A stretch of 64,000 nucleotides of DNA from an uncultured Collinsella sp. (lineage in GTDB: Bacteria; Actinomycetota; Coriobacteriia; Coriobacteriales; Coriobacteriaceae), in NCBI GenBank assembly GCA_937950325.1, contig CALFDJ010000060.1, positions 1-64,000 of the forward strand, read 5' to 3'. The translations under genes and the position numbers were made by a program. Within the stretch, counting starts at the first letter, position 1, and the number at the start of each line of letters is the position of its first letter. Of this stretch, positions 25,444-33,292 are shown one piece after another. The notes under the pieces were generated by a model. That model saw nothing but the letters and a program-made list of their open reading frames with translations, did not search any database and was not told the origin of the DNA.

Positions 25444-26059
25444 CTGGCCCCTCCGATTTCGTGCATTCCGCATAGGTCAACGGGAACGAGGCCTTCAGCA
25501 CCGCGCTTTTCTGCACCGACCAGCCGTTTTGACGCAGGAAACACAGGTATTCCTCGCTTGTCCACCTGCTATGGAGGGGGAATCCCGCCATACTCATTAA
25601 AAAGGCTTTTGCCTTGCCGGGAACCGAGTTCCCCGCGTGGGTGAAGGTTGGCGCGATGAGCGCGCCGTCGTCCTTCAGCACCCGCCTGATTTCTTGCAGG
25701 GCCTTTTCCGGATGCGGCACTATGTGAAGCGCGTTGGACGCGATCACCACTTCGAAGGACTTCTGTGCATAGGGCAGGCGGAACATATCTTGTACGGAAA
25801 AGTGCAGCTTTGCGGATTGATTGTCCCGCTTTGCTTCAAGGATCATCTCTGCAGAAGCGTCTGTAGCCTCGATGTGCGCCGCCGCATTCACGATGTTCTT
25901 TGCGATAAGCCCCGTGCCGGTGGCAACCTCCAGTACGGTTTTTGCTTTCACCACCGGCCTGATCAGCTCATACATCTTCTCATACGCCGCCCGGTCCTTT
26001 CGCATGAAACGGTCGTACCGACCGGCATTCTTGTCCCAGAAGCCCTTGCGTTCGTGCAT
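25430..26059 (-). CDS. Class I SAM-dependent methyltransferase
   Basis: A 209-residue enzyme with the full set of class I motifs: VLEVATGTGLIA (motif I, about 41-52), IEATDASAEMI (Asp of motif II) and FEVVIASNALHIVPHPEKAL (motif IV/V). It resembles small Firmicute methyltransferases of the Methyltransf_11 group. I start at ATG 26059, with GGGGGCGATAGCA upstream, rather than at the TTG at 26074. It is first of three methyltransferase genes on the minus strand. Two operator-like palindromes lie immediately upstream. Confidence 0.85.
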   Translation of the reverse strand: MHERKGFWDKNAGRYDRFMRKDRAAYEKMYELIRPVVKAKTVLEVATGTGLIAKNIVNAAAHIEATDASAEMILEAKRDNQSAKLHFSVQDMFRLPYAQKSFEVVIASNALHIVPHPEKALQEIRRVLKDDGALIAPTFTHAGNSVPGKAKAFLMSMAGFPLHSRWTSEEYLCFLRQNGWSVQKSAVLKASFPLTYAECTKSEGPDVVL

Positions 26060-26074
26060 TGCTATCGCCCCCAA

Positions 26075-26137
26075 ATAGTTAGAGACATCTAACTATAACA
26101 CACGAATCATGCAGTAAGATAAGGCTAACCTTATTTT
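26075..26137 (-). promoter_or_regulatory. Two operator-like palindromes upstream of the methyltransferase genes
   Basis: Site A (26075-26096) is ATAGTTAGA-GACA-TCTAACTAT, a perfect inverted repeat of the kind bound by MarR or TetR dimers. Site B (about 26115-26137) on the minus strand contains TAAGGTTAGCCTTAT, close to the DtxR/IdeR iron-box pattern. The rest of 26138-26440 has a 10-bp inverted repeat around GTTATGGGG/CCCCATGAC (26312-26358) and TCCAAT-GAAG-ATTGGA (26378-26393), but no gene that I can see. Confidence 0.5.
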
Positions 26138-26478
26138 CTTGGCTAAAACGCATCTCTTCGGTTTTCGCTTATAACGGCGCGAGTCAGATACTAGGCTGGA
26201 GCTGAAGAAGGAGCTTGGCGGACAGGTAGGTCGATACCGGTTCCCGGAACGGTGATCCAGCCAATTACACCAGGGCTCTAGTCATTGAGTGGGAATAGAA
26301 AAATCCTTAGTTATGGGGGTATAAATTTGATTCTCTTTAGGATAAACCCCATGACTATATGAATTGACCTGCTGACTCCAATGAAGATTGGAGGGTAACG
26401 GCCAGGGGTGACGGCCCAGCGAGTGTTGTTTTGCGAGCTATGCGCATCGAAAGCGACCTTTCGTGGTATAAACTACTT

Positions 26479-26600
26479 GCCGGAAGCCGCGGCTTTCAGA
26501 GTACGGCTTACGTGTACGTTTAGCCTCCGTGGGCGACGGGGTGCCGCAAGGCGTAGAATATCGCCCACCTGTAGGGGCCTGCAGCGATGCGGGCCCCGCT
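26479..26600 (+). ncRNA. Structured leader RNA upstream of a ToxN-like toxin, candidate type III antitoxin
   Basis: An extended -10 (TGGTATAAA, 26464-26472) predicts a transcript starting near 26479. It contains an 8-bp helix GTGGGCGA/TCGCCCAC (26529-26536 with 26561-26568) around an inner GCC-GCAA-GGC hairpin. It then has a 10-bp helix closed by a GCGA tetraloop (26574-26597) ending right before the toxin ribosome site. A short RNA plus a hairpin terminator in front of a toxin gene is the hallmark layout of type III systems. I do not see the tandem repeats typical of ToxI, which weakens the call. Confidence 0.4.
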
Positions 26601-26623
26601 TCGTATGAAGGGGGGCGCAACCG

Positions 26624-27073
26624 ATGAAGATCGTATCCATCTCCCAGGACTTCTTCGACGTCGTCGATGGCGACCGCGAGCTCATGCTTAAGCACAATCG
26701 CCCCTGCATCGTGGTGGTGAGGCTGCGTTTCCGCGGAAAGCGCAGGGACTTCGCCGTGCCGCTGCGTTCCAACATCGCCCCTAACGTGCCCAAAGACCAG
26801 TACTTTGCGTTGCCACCCCGCCCCACGACGCGCCCCGGCTGCCGCCACGGCATCCACTACATCAAGATGTTCCCCATAACCAAGGCCTACCAGCGCCGCT
26901 TCAGGACCGAGGGCTCGGCCTACTACGAGACGCTCCAGCGCATCATCGATGGCAACACCAAACGCATTGTCTCCGAGTGCCAGGCATACCTCGACCGCTA
27001 CGAGCGCGAGGGAAGGCCTCGCTTTGCCGTCGACATCGACCGCATCGTGGGGCTGCTGGAGGGCGAGAAGTAG
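26624..27073 (+). CDS. ToxN/AbiQ-superfamily endoribonuclease-like toxin
   Basis: A 149-residue basic protein. The layout matches the ToxN/AbiQ/TenpN fold: MKIVSISQDFF at the start, a strand pair RPCIVVVRLRF followed by FAVPLRSNI (compare the PLSS/PLRS signature), IHYIKMFPI (compare the INF-MIPV segment) and a long C-terminal helix with YYETLQRIIDGNTKRIV. In type III systems this RNase cuts its own repeat RNA and is held inactive by it, acting in plasmid maintenance or phage abortive infection. The ATG follows AAGGGGGGCG. A good terminator follows. The family assignment is by pattern, without alignment. Confidence 0.6.
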   Translation: MKIVSISQDFFDVVDGDRELMLKHNRPCIVVVRLRFRGKRRDFAVPLRSNIAPNVPKDQYFALPPRPTTRPGCRHGIHYIKMFPITKAYQRRFRTEGSAYYETLQRIIDGNTKRIVSECQAYLDRYEREGRPRFAVDIDRIVGLLEGEK

Positions 27074-27097
27074 GGCATCTCGGCTCAGTCTCGAGCC

Positions 27098-27120
27098 ATG
27101 CGGAGTCGCTCCGCATTTTT
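27098..27120 (+). terminator. Terminator of the toxin gene
   Basis: ATGCGGAG-TCG-CTCCGCAT followed by TTTTT. Confidence 0.9.
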
Positions 27121-27281
27121 GAACGCCGCGTGTGCGTCCCAAATACTTGAGAAACAAGCTGTGAAGTGCGGTGGCGCGCCCGTGCCCGTGCATAGCCGTC
27201 ACCATCAGCGTCTACGCGGCGTCGGCTTCAAGTGGAACTGGCGCCGCTGCTGTATATGGTTTGCCTTGCTGCAAATAGCGA

Positions 27282-27701
27282 TCAATGCCCGCGATGTTTC
27301 TGCTTGCGCTTCAACTTTCGCTGCTCGAAGCGCGTCTCCGCCTCATCCGCGCGACGCTGGCTTCTTGCTTGAGCCGACTCCCGCTTCATCGCTTTCCGCT
27401 GTGCCGCGAACGCCTGTTGTGCCTTGGTGCTCACCGCCGGTCGTTTAAGGACTTTCGCCGCCTCACGGGCGCGCCGCTTGGGGTTCTTCGCGGGTTTGCT
27501 CGTCTCGACCGGGTCGTCACCGAAGAACGAGAGTTTCTCCCATTTGCCGACAACGAACTGCAGGATCTCCTCATCGGACGGCTCCGCGCCGAAGACGATG
27601 CGGGCGACGCCGTACCTTCCGTCCTCGACATGCTCCGCCATCCCGACCAAGAATTGACCGTCGTGATATACGGTCAGGGTGGACGACACGCTGATCTGCA
27701 T
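27282..27701 (-). CDS. yjdF: YjdF-family protein (DUF2992)
   Basis: A 139-residue protein of the YjdF family. The N-terminal half (LTVYHDGQFLVGMAEHVEDGRYGVARIVFGAEPSD region) and the highly basic C-terminal tail with AVSTKAQQAFAAQRKAMKRE and KLKRKQKHRGH are characteristic. Family members are controlled by the azaaromatic-binding yjdF riboswitch in Firmicutes; the protein's own role is unknown. ATG at 27701 follows AAAGGAGGAACCAACC; the open frame upstream is the leader. A detached copy of its 3' end lies at 15775-15822. Confidence 0.85.
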   Translation of the reverse strand: MQISVSSTLTVYHDGQFLVGMAEHVEDGRYGVARIVFGAEPSDEEILQFVVGKWEKLSFFGDDPVETSKPAKNPKRRAREAAKVLKRPAVSTKAQQAFAAQRKAMKRESAQARSQRRADEAETRFEQRKLKRKQKHRGH

Positions 27702-27714
27702 GGTTGGTTCCTCC

Positions 27715-27835
27715 TTTATGTAGATGACCATGCAGAGAAGGGACAACCAAGGAGGCAGGTTACTGATGCGGACTAGCGCACGCCCACGACTACCCGACGG
27801 GGACTGTGTTTTCATCTCTGGTGGTTGGATTGTAG
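27715..27835 (-). promoter_or_regulatory. Candidate yjdF riboswitch in the yjdF leader
   Basis: The minus-strand leader directly before yjdF is GC-rich and has complementary blocks (GGGTAG with CTGCC; CCCGTCGGG; GTGGGC/GTCCGC). Its position fits the yjdF-motif RNA, which precedes this gene in other bacteria. I cannot verify the consensus base by base, so the call rests mainly on context. Confidence 0.4.
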
Positions 27836-27915
27836 CACGTGCGAATGCGCATTGACCTCGCTGCCGGCATGCTGTGACTGGGGTCGGAATTTCGAATTCT
27901 CGATAATATGCCTAC

Positions 27916-28098
27916 GTGCATCGCCCCTCAGTTTCGAAACTTAAAAACATCTCGAGTTTCGAAACCGAGAGGGAGCTCGCACCGCTGCTGTCCGTCAGGG
28001 ATGCGTTCCCGAAGGTTCTCATCGCCCGCACGAGGCACGAGCCCTATACCCGGGAGGGCGTTCTCGTGCTGGACCTCGCGAGGTGGCTGCTCGGCTAG
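27916..28098 (+). pseudogene. C-terminal fragment of a DUF4143-type ATPase
   Basis: The last 45 codons, FETERELAPLLSVRDAFPK to LDLARWLLG plus stop, match the end of AAA/DUF4143 ATP-binding proteins, where an (R/Y)ERELxPLxxIRDxYPK block precedes a final LLD-WLL. The P-loop part is absent and there is no ribosome site. It is a remnant of an accessory gene. Confidence 0.6.
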
Positions 28099-28148
28099 CA
28101 GGAGTTCTGAGCGCCGCGTAGGGCTATCGCGGAGTTTTCCCGGATAAG

Positions 28149-28175
28149 AAAAAAGCCGGGGAAAACGTCCCCGGC
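28149..28175 (-). terminator. Orphan minus-strand terminator
   Basis: On the minus strand GCCGGGG-ACGTTTT-CCCCGGC is followed by TTTTTTC. No intact minus-strand gene lies to its right, so it probably belonged to a lost gene. Confidence 0.75.
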
Positions 28176-29135
28176 ACTTGGAAGCCTTCCTAACGGGAAA
28201 CCAATTGCCTTATATCATGTACTGTCTGAAAATTCAAGGGAGCTCGAAGCGTTTCCGGACGTCAGCGGAATCTCAGGGCTCGTTCGCTAACTCATGGGCA
28301 AGCCACCCGAGACTACTCACTTTGCCCACCGATGGCGAAAGTCTGCGACCTGGGGTTTTGCGAATGGTGCGCAAGCCACCTGCGTTGATTCGCTTGCGAT
28401 TGCAGCTGGCGGCTTTCAGGCTAAAGAGCGGCTGAGTTTCAAAACGAGCGTTTTCGGCGCTATCGAGCCTCCAAAGGCGGCCAATCGTGGCCTTTGGGAC
28501 AAAAACAAAAACTCAACGTTCTGAGTTTGAAAAAAGGTTTTGAAGTTGTCCCAGCTTATGTCTCCGAGGCCGACGAAGCACGACATGGCGTTACCTGGCG
28601 GAACTCGGCTCGAGACGGCACCGAAAACTGGATGCAACTGGAATGACAGGACGTCAGAACCGGCGCCAACGAGTGGGAATAATTCCATTTAAAAGAGTGT
28701 TAGTTGTTAGAAGTGCCCTGTGGTATCACGGGGTATTTCTCTTTTTGTATCGTATCGATTTTCTGCAGCAAGCCGTCTGAGCTCATGGTTGCCATGAGTT
28801 GGGACAACGCTGGATATCAGGGTATCAATTTTTCAGGGAGCGTCCCTTTATGAGCAATTATCCGCGCAGCTAGCCTTGATATTTGGTTTTAATTCAGTAA
28901 AGATTACATTGACGTTTGGTACCCATTTAATACTCAGTTGAGCCTCTCGGTACCCATAGGGGCGTTTGACCTGGTGTTTTCGTTATTCTTGCCGAAGCAC
29001 TTCCGATGGGTAGCTTTATGGACCATATGATCGGAGGGCTTGCCGGAATCGGCCACATTATCTCAATAAATGGACTCGCTTTTCTGTTCCATGCCCTCAT
29101 TAAACCAGCAGAAAGCAACTAACGAGGAGGAGCTC
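28176..29135. other. Gene-poor remnant stretch
   Basis: I find no intact gene here. At 28716-28746 is a plus-strand terminator (CCCTGTG-GTAT-CACGGGG, then T-rich) with no gene in front of it. The part 28340-28560 contains related blocks GAGTTTCAAAACG and GTTCTGAGTTTG in a non-coding context. From about 28969 to 29120 an open stretch could encode a small hydrophobic peptide (MGSFMDHMIGGLAGIGH...) that looks like the end of a lost membrane protein. Base composition is lower in GC than the flanking core genes. Confidence 0.5.
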
Positions 29136-29594
29136 ATGATTCGACAGATCTACCATGTGGGATTGACGGTCAGTGACCTGGACCGTTCCGTGGCGTTTTA
29201 TCGGGATGTGCTGGGCCTTCAGTATCAGGGGGAGCTCCTGATGGAGGGAAAAGAGACGGAGGCAATGTTCCGGCGAGAAAACTGCAAGGCACGGGTTGCT
29301 TATTTGAACGGCTCGGATCAGCTGCATATGCCGCCGGTGGAACTGATCCAGTTTGTGGAGGATGAAATTCACCGCAAGCCCATGGATCTTTTCACAACTT
29401 CCATATCAGAACTTTGCTTCTGTGCAGAGGATGCCGATGCGGTCTATCAAAAACTGGCGGAGCAGGGCGTGGAGTGTTTCTCCGCTCCCTAGGAATTTGA
29501 TTTTCGGCAGGATGGCTTTGGCCGGAGCAAAGCCTTCTACTTTCGGGATCCAGATGGAATCATATTAGAAATCATGGAGCCGCTGGACAAGTGA
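29136..29594 (+). pseudogene. VOC/glyoxalase-family gene interrupted by an in-frame TAG
   Basis: Read through, the 152-codon frame is a complete vicinal-oxygen-chelate protein: IRQIYHVGLTVSDLDRSVAFYRDVLGL at the start and, after the stop, EFDFRQDGFGRSKAFYFRDPDGIILEIME at the end, including the metal-binding Glu of LEIME. Codon 119 (29490-29492) is TAG where the family usually has a residue such as Gln, a one-base change from CAG. The ribosome site AACGAGGAGGAGCTC is intact. Either a recent nonsense mutation or, less likely, readthrough. The lower GC points to Firmicute origin. Confidence 0.85.
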
Positions 29595-29706
29595 TCTTTT
29601 GCCCCAGCGGGAAAGGAAGCATCCTGCATCGGGATGCAATCCGTGTAATCGAGGCCGTTCAGAACAATATCAAACGGAGATGGGTCGGTTTTTCCGTACC
29701 TGACAA

Positions 29707-29868
29707 TTATGCGACAAAGCCCAGGCTGCGTCTGTATTGCAACGGGCTCATCCCCCCGAGCGATCGCTTCAGCCTCTTCTCGTTGCCCCAGCGGATGTAG
29801 CGGTCGATCCATTTCGCCAACAGGCCCTTTCTGCCCGGATACCCCAGGGCTCGCTGGATGGCTGTCAT
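29707..29868 (-). pseudogene. Collapsed IS3-family transposase remnant
   Basis: The minus strand encodes 53 residues. The first part, AIQRALGYPGRKGLL, resembles the N-terminal helix-turn-helix of an IS3 OrfA. The rest, IDRYIRWGNEKRLKRSLG followed by GMSPLQYRRSLGF, is the unmistakable C-terminus of an IS3/IS150 OrfB integrase. Everything between, including the DDE core, is deleted in frame. The rest of 29595-30054 shows no other gene. Confidence 0.75.
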
Positions 29869-30054
29869 GCGCTTCCCATTTCGCTAAACAAGCGTCAAAG
29901 AGGATTATCGATCGTTTCGGCATCGCCACTGAACTGCGCTATCAGCAAAGTGGCAGGAATAAAGGCCTCCGAATCTTCTGGTTCGGCGGCCTTCTTTTTT
30001 CATTGCTACCCGAAAAAGAACTCCTTGACGAACTCCCTTGAGCATCGGACGGCA

Positions 30055-30495
30055 CTATCGAGCGTGAGCGTTTTCGTAGGCCTCTTTGATTCCTTCTGGC
30101 AAGCCGTCGGGAATCAGTGCCTTCAGCTCAGCCTCGCTGTTGCCCTGATTCAGCTGCCCGTAGTACCAGCATTTGAACTTCAACATGTCCAGCGCGCGGT
30201 TCATGCTCTCGATCTCCGACTCCATATGGGCCTTACGCTCCTCGAACATGGCCTTGCGCTGGGGGTAAGTGGACGGGCCCTCCGCACACCATTCCATGAA
30301 CAGACGGATGTCCTTGATCTCCATCCCCGCTTTCTTCAGGCATTCGATGACTCGAAGCGCCTCGAGTTCCGTGTCGCCGAATCGACGAATGCCGGACGTC
30401 CGCTCCAGCCCCGGGAACAATCCCTGCTTGTCGTAATACCGCAGCGTTGAGGCGGGCAAGCCGAACATTTCCGCCACCTGTCCGATTGTGTACAT
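30055..30495 (-). CDS. MerR-family transcription regulator
   Basis: A 146-residue regulator: MerR winged HTH at 1-70 (YTIGQVAEMFGLPASTLRYYDKQGL), then a long coiled-coil dimerisation helix (about 80-115) and a short C-terminal part with one Cys (C109 region, FKCWYYGQ). It resembles MerR proteins that control stress or aldehyde-response genes rather than metal operons. It is divergent from the CMD-cupin/hydrolase genes, with a MerR-type promoter between. Confidence 0.92.
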   Translation of the reverse strand: MYTIGQVAEMFGLPASTLRYYDKQGLFPGLERTSGIRRFGDTELEALRVIECLKKAGMEIKDIRLFMEWCAEGPSTYPQRKAMFEERKAHMESEIESMNRALDMLKFKCWYYGQLNQGNSEAELKALIPDGLPEGIKEAYENAHAR

Positions 30496-30526
30496 GGCCC
30501 CTCCGAATAAATCTCGAATTCATTCC

Positions 30527-30554
30527 TTGACCTAAAGTCAGGTTTAGGTATTAC
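30527..30554 (+). promoter_or_regulatory. MerR-type promoter and operator
   Basis: TTGACC (30527-30532) overlaps the inverted repeat CCTAAA-GTCAGG-TTTAGG (30531-30548), followed by TATTAC. A dyad within the -35/-10 spacer is typical of MerR control, and it faces the CMD-cupin gene. Confidence 0.65.
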
Positions 30555-30600
30555 CTTCATTCTCGTCAATATAAATCGGTAGCGCAAGGGGTGGTCCGTA

Positions 30601-30699
30601 ATGGGCAAAACGGTTTTCGCCGGCGGCGTGAACGGCGTGGGCGAAATCGCTGGGCACCCTGCTCTTGAGCAGGCGCGACGAATGGGCATGGAAATCTAG
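30601..30699 (+). pseudogene. Short 3' fragment, possibly of a flavin reductase gene
   Basis: The frame from ATG 30601 encodes MGKTVFAGGVNGVGEIAGHP and ends 12 residues later. GGVNGVGEIAGHPALEQARRMG resembles the end of flavodoxin-like NAD(P)H oxidoreductases. It lies between the MerR promoter and the CMD-cupin gene and is too short to be functional. The identification is tentative. Confidence 0.35.
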
Positions 30700-30763
30700 G
30701 CGGGCTACTTAGCCGCGCGGAGACGGATTCGTGTCCAGAACCATCGATAGGAGGAAATCGATC

Positions 30764-31531
30764 ATGGCAATTAAACAGACGGCGGGCAGAGACGCCCTGG
30801 GGGATTTTGCCCCCAAATTCGCTCAGCTCAATGACGATGTGCTGTTCGGCGAGGTGTGGAGCCGAGAAGACGGGCTTTCCCTTCGAGACCGCAGCGTGGT
30901 GACGGTGGTGGCCCTAATGGCGCAGGGGCTGACGGACTCTTCGTTCCAATATCATCTGATGTCCGCAAAGAGCAACGGGGTGACCAGGGCTGAGATAGCG
31001 GAAATCCTTACGCATGCGGCGTTTTACGCGGGATGGCCCAAGGCGTGGGCGGCCTTTCGCATGGCGAAGGAGGTCTGGGCGGACGAAGACGACGGCGCCG
31101 ACGCAAAGGCCCGACACCAAAACGAGATGGCCTTTCCCATCGGTGCCCCCAACGACGCATTTGCGAAGTACTTTATCGGGCAAAGCTACCTCGTGCCCCT
31201 TTCCACCGAGCAGGTCGGCATTTACAACGTTACGTTCGAGCCCGGCTGCCGCAACAACTGGCACATCCATCACGCCAAAAGCGGTGGCGGGCAGATCCTC
31301 ATCTGCGTGGCTGGTCGAGGGCTTTACCAGGAATGGGGCAAACCGGCACAAGAGCTATGCCCTGGCGATGTAGTAAATATTCCCGCGGGCGTAAAGCACT
31401 GGCACGGTGCGGCGCCCGACAGCTGGTTCTCCCATCTCGCGGTGGAGGTTCCGGGCGAGAAGGCCTCCAACGAGTGGTTGGAGGCCGTGGACGACGAGCA
31501 ATACCTTAAAGCGACTGACAAGGAGGTTTAG
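30764..31531 (+). CDS. Carboxymuconolactone decarboxylase-cupin fusion
   Basis: A 255-residue two-domain protein. Residues 1-115 are a CMD/AhpD-like domain (LSLRDRSVVTVVALMAQG; ILTHAAFYAGWPKAWAAF), but without the CxxC redox pair of AhpD. Residues 135-245 are a cupin with metal ligands in NNWHIHHAK and the second motif GDVVNIPAGVKHWHGAA. Such fusions are found with MerR regulators and reductases in detoxification or redox units. ATG 30764 follows ATAGGAGGAAATCGATC. The hydrolase gene begins 2 bp after the stop. Confidence 0.88.
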   Translation: MAIKQTAGRDALGDFAPKFAQLNDDVLFGEVWSREDGLSLRDRSVVTVVALMAQGLTDSSFQYHLMSAKSNGVTRAEIAEILTHAAFYAGWPKAWAAFRMAKEVWADEDDGADAKARHQNEMAFPIGAPNDAFAKYFIGQSYLVPLSTEQVGIYNVTFEPGCRNNWHIHHAKSGGGQILICVAGRGLYQEWGKPAQELCPGDVVNIPAGVKHWHGAAPDSWFSHLAVEVPGEKASNEWLEAVDDEQYLKATDKEV

Positions 31532-31533
31532 GC

Positions 31534-32505
31534 ATGGAGCAGTTGAAACTGACGCAGGAATGGGACAAGGTATTCCCCAAAAGCGACAAGGTTGAGCACA
31601 GCAAGGCGACCTTCCACAACCGATACGGCATCACGCTGGCGGCCGACGTGTACGTGCCTAAGAACGCGGAAGGCAAACTGCCCGCCATCGCCGTCAGCGG
31701 CCCGTTTGGCGCGGTGAAGGAACAGTCCTCCGGTCTGTACGCGCAGAAAATGGCGGAGCTGGGCTTTTTCGCAATTGCCTTTGACCCGTCCTATACCGGC
31801 GAGAGCGGCGGCACGCCCCGCTATGTAGCATCCCCGGACATCAACACCGAGGACTTCTGCGCAGCGGTGGATTTCCTTTCTGTGCAGGAAAGTGTTGACC
31901 CGGAGCGTATCGGCATCATCGGTATCTGCGGTTGGGGCGGCATGGCAGTCAATGCAGCAGCCATCGACACTCGTATCAAAGCTACCGCGGCTATGACCAT
32001 GTACGATATGACCCGCGTGACCGCAAACGGCTATTTTGACGCCGAGGATTCCGAGCAGGCACGCTTTGAAAAGCGGAAAGCGTTGAACGCGCAGCGCACC
32101 GAGGACTATAAAAACGGCAGCTATGCGCTGGCGGGCGGCGTGGTCGATCCGCTACCGGAGGATGCGCCGCAGTTTGTAGCGGACTATTACGCCTACTACA
32201 AGACTCCGCGAGGCTACCATCCCCGCAGCTTGGGCTCCAATGGCGGCTGGAATGTGACGTCCTCGCTGTCGTTTTTGAATATGCCGATTTTGCAGTACGC
32301 CGGCGAGATCCGCTCTGCCGTGTTGCTGGTACACGGCGAGAAGGCGCACTCCCGCTATTTCAGCGAAACCGCGTACGGCAAGCTGATGGGGGACAACAAG
32401 GAATTGCTCATTATCCCTGGTGCCAGCCACACCGACCTTTACGATCAGATGGACATCATTCCGTTTGAAAAACTGAAAGCATTCTTTGAGGAATATCTGA
32501 AATAA
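31534..32505 (+). CDS. Alpha/beta hydrolase (dienelactone-hydrolase-like)
   Basis: A 323-residue soluble hydrolase. GIIGICGWGGMAVN (about 127-140) is the nucleophile elbow with Cys or its neighbour in the nucleophile position, as in YcjY-like and dienelactone hydrolases. The His of the triad is in IIPGASHTDLYD near 303. It is the second gene of the MerR-controlled unit. GC is lower than in the first gene, and the rest of the sequence resembles Firmicute homologs. Substrate unknown. Confidence 0.88.
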   Translation: MEQLKLTQEWDKVFPKSDKVEHSKATFHNRYGITLAADVYVPKNAEGKLPAIAVSGPFGAVKEQSSGLYAQKMAELGFFAIAFDPSYTGESGGTPRYVASPDINTEDFCAAVDFLSVQESVDPERIGIIGICGWGGMAVNAAAIDTRIKATAAMTMYDMTRVTANGYFDAEDSEQARFEKRKALNAQRTEDYKNGSYALAGGVVDPLPEDAPQFVADYYAYYKTPRGYHPRSLGSNGGWNVTSSLSFLNMPILQYAGEIRSAVLLVHGEKAHSRYFSETAYGKLMGDNKELLIIPGASHTDLYDQMDIIPFEKLKAFFEEYLK

Positions 32506-32653
32506 GGCGTGCCTCGATTCAATGCCAAGCCTCCAGCAACGATTCTTCTAAAGAGTGGGAGTAGCTGAAACGAGGCGACTGAATAACTCCATACGTTTTG
32601 GTTAAAACAAAAAAATATGCCGCGCGCCTGCGGCATGAAGGAGGGAGATTTCT

Positions 32654-33184
32654 ATGAATATCGTTGTATTGAGTGGTAGCCCGCGCAAGGGCGCCAATAC
32701 CGACACCATGGCCGAGGCGTTTGCCGAGACCGCGCGGGAGGGTGGCCATACGGTCGAAGTCGTCCGCGTTGCCAGCAAGAAGATTGCTGGTTGTCTGGGA
32801 TGCCAGTACTGCTTTACCCATGAGGGCACCTGCGTGCAAAAGGACGACATGGCCGACGTGATCGAGTCGCTGAAAGGCGCCGATATGGTTGTCTTTGCTT
32901 CGCCCATCTACTGGTTTGATATCACTGCGCAGGAGAAGGCCGCCATCGACCGCCTGTACGCCTTCGGTGCTACGGGCTTCCCGTTCACCAAGACGGCCCT
33001 TTTGCTCGATAGCCACAGCGAGGGCGTCTATGATGCGGCGATCGCTATGTACAAGTCAACCTGCGCGTACTGCAAGTGGGAGGACCAGGGCATTGTCACC
33101 ATCAGCGGTATGACCGAGCGTGACAGCATGGCCTCCTCGCCCAAGTTGGAAGAGGTGCGAGAGCTCGCTCGCAAGCTTGCCTAA
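32654..33184 (+). CDS. Flavodoxin-like NAD(P)H-dependent FMN oxidoreductase
   Basis: A 176-residue flavodoxin-fold protein. VVLSGSPRKGANTDTMAEAF (4-23) binds the FMN phosphate and FASPIYWFDITAQEKAAIDR (about 80-99) contacts the ring. CLGCQYC (47-53) is the cysteine motif of the iron-sulfur-flavoprotein-like subfamily. Start ATG 32654 follows AAGGAGGGAGATTTCT. It lies 148 bp after the hydrolase gene and might share its regulation. Confidence 0.9.
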   Translation: MNIVVLSGSPRKGANTDTMAEAFAETAREGGHTVEVVRVASKKIAGCLGCQYCFTHEGTCVQKDDMADVIESLKGADMVVFASPIYWFDITAQEKAAIDRLYAFGATGFPFTKTALLLDSHSEGVYDAAIAMYKSTCAYCKWEDQGIVTISGMTERDSMASSPKLEEVRELARKLA

Positions 33185-33292
33185 GAACAAGAAGAGTGCA
33201 TGGCAATCGGCGTTATTTGAAGTGCTTGCCGTCCTTGCCAGGTGAATCGTTGATTGCCATGCGCCGTTGCCCTTGCGGACAATCTCGGCGTG

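Noticed and set aside
29737..30450. 237-codon plus-strand frame over the MerR gene
   Set aside because: It overlaps the clear MerR gene and the IS3 remnant on the other strand and has no recognisable features.
26288..32563. Recurring GAGTGGGAATA-like motif at 26288, 28670 and 32551 as an attachment site
   Set aside because: The shared string is only about 10 bp, with no longer identity and no integrase, so chance is likely.
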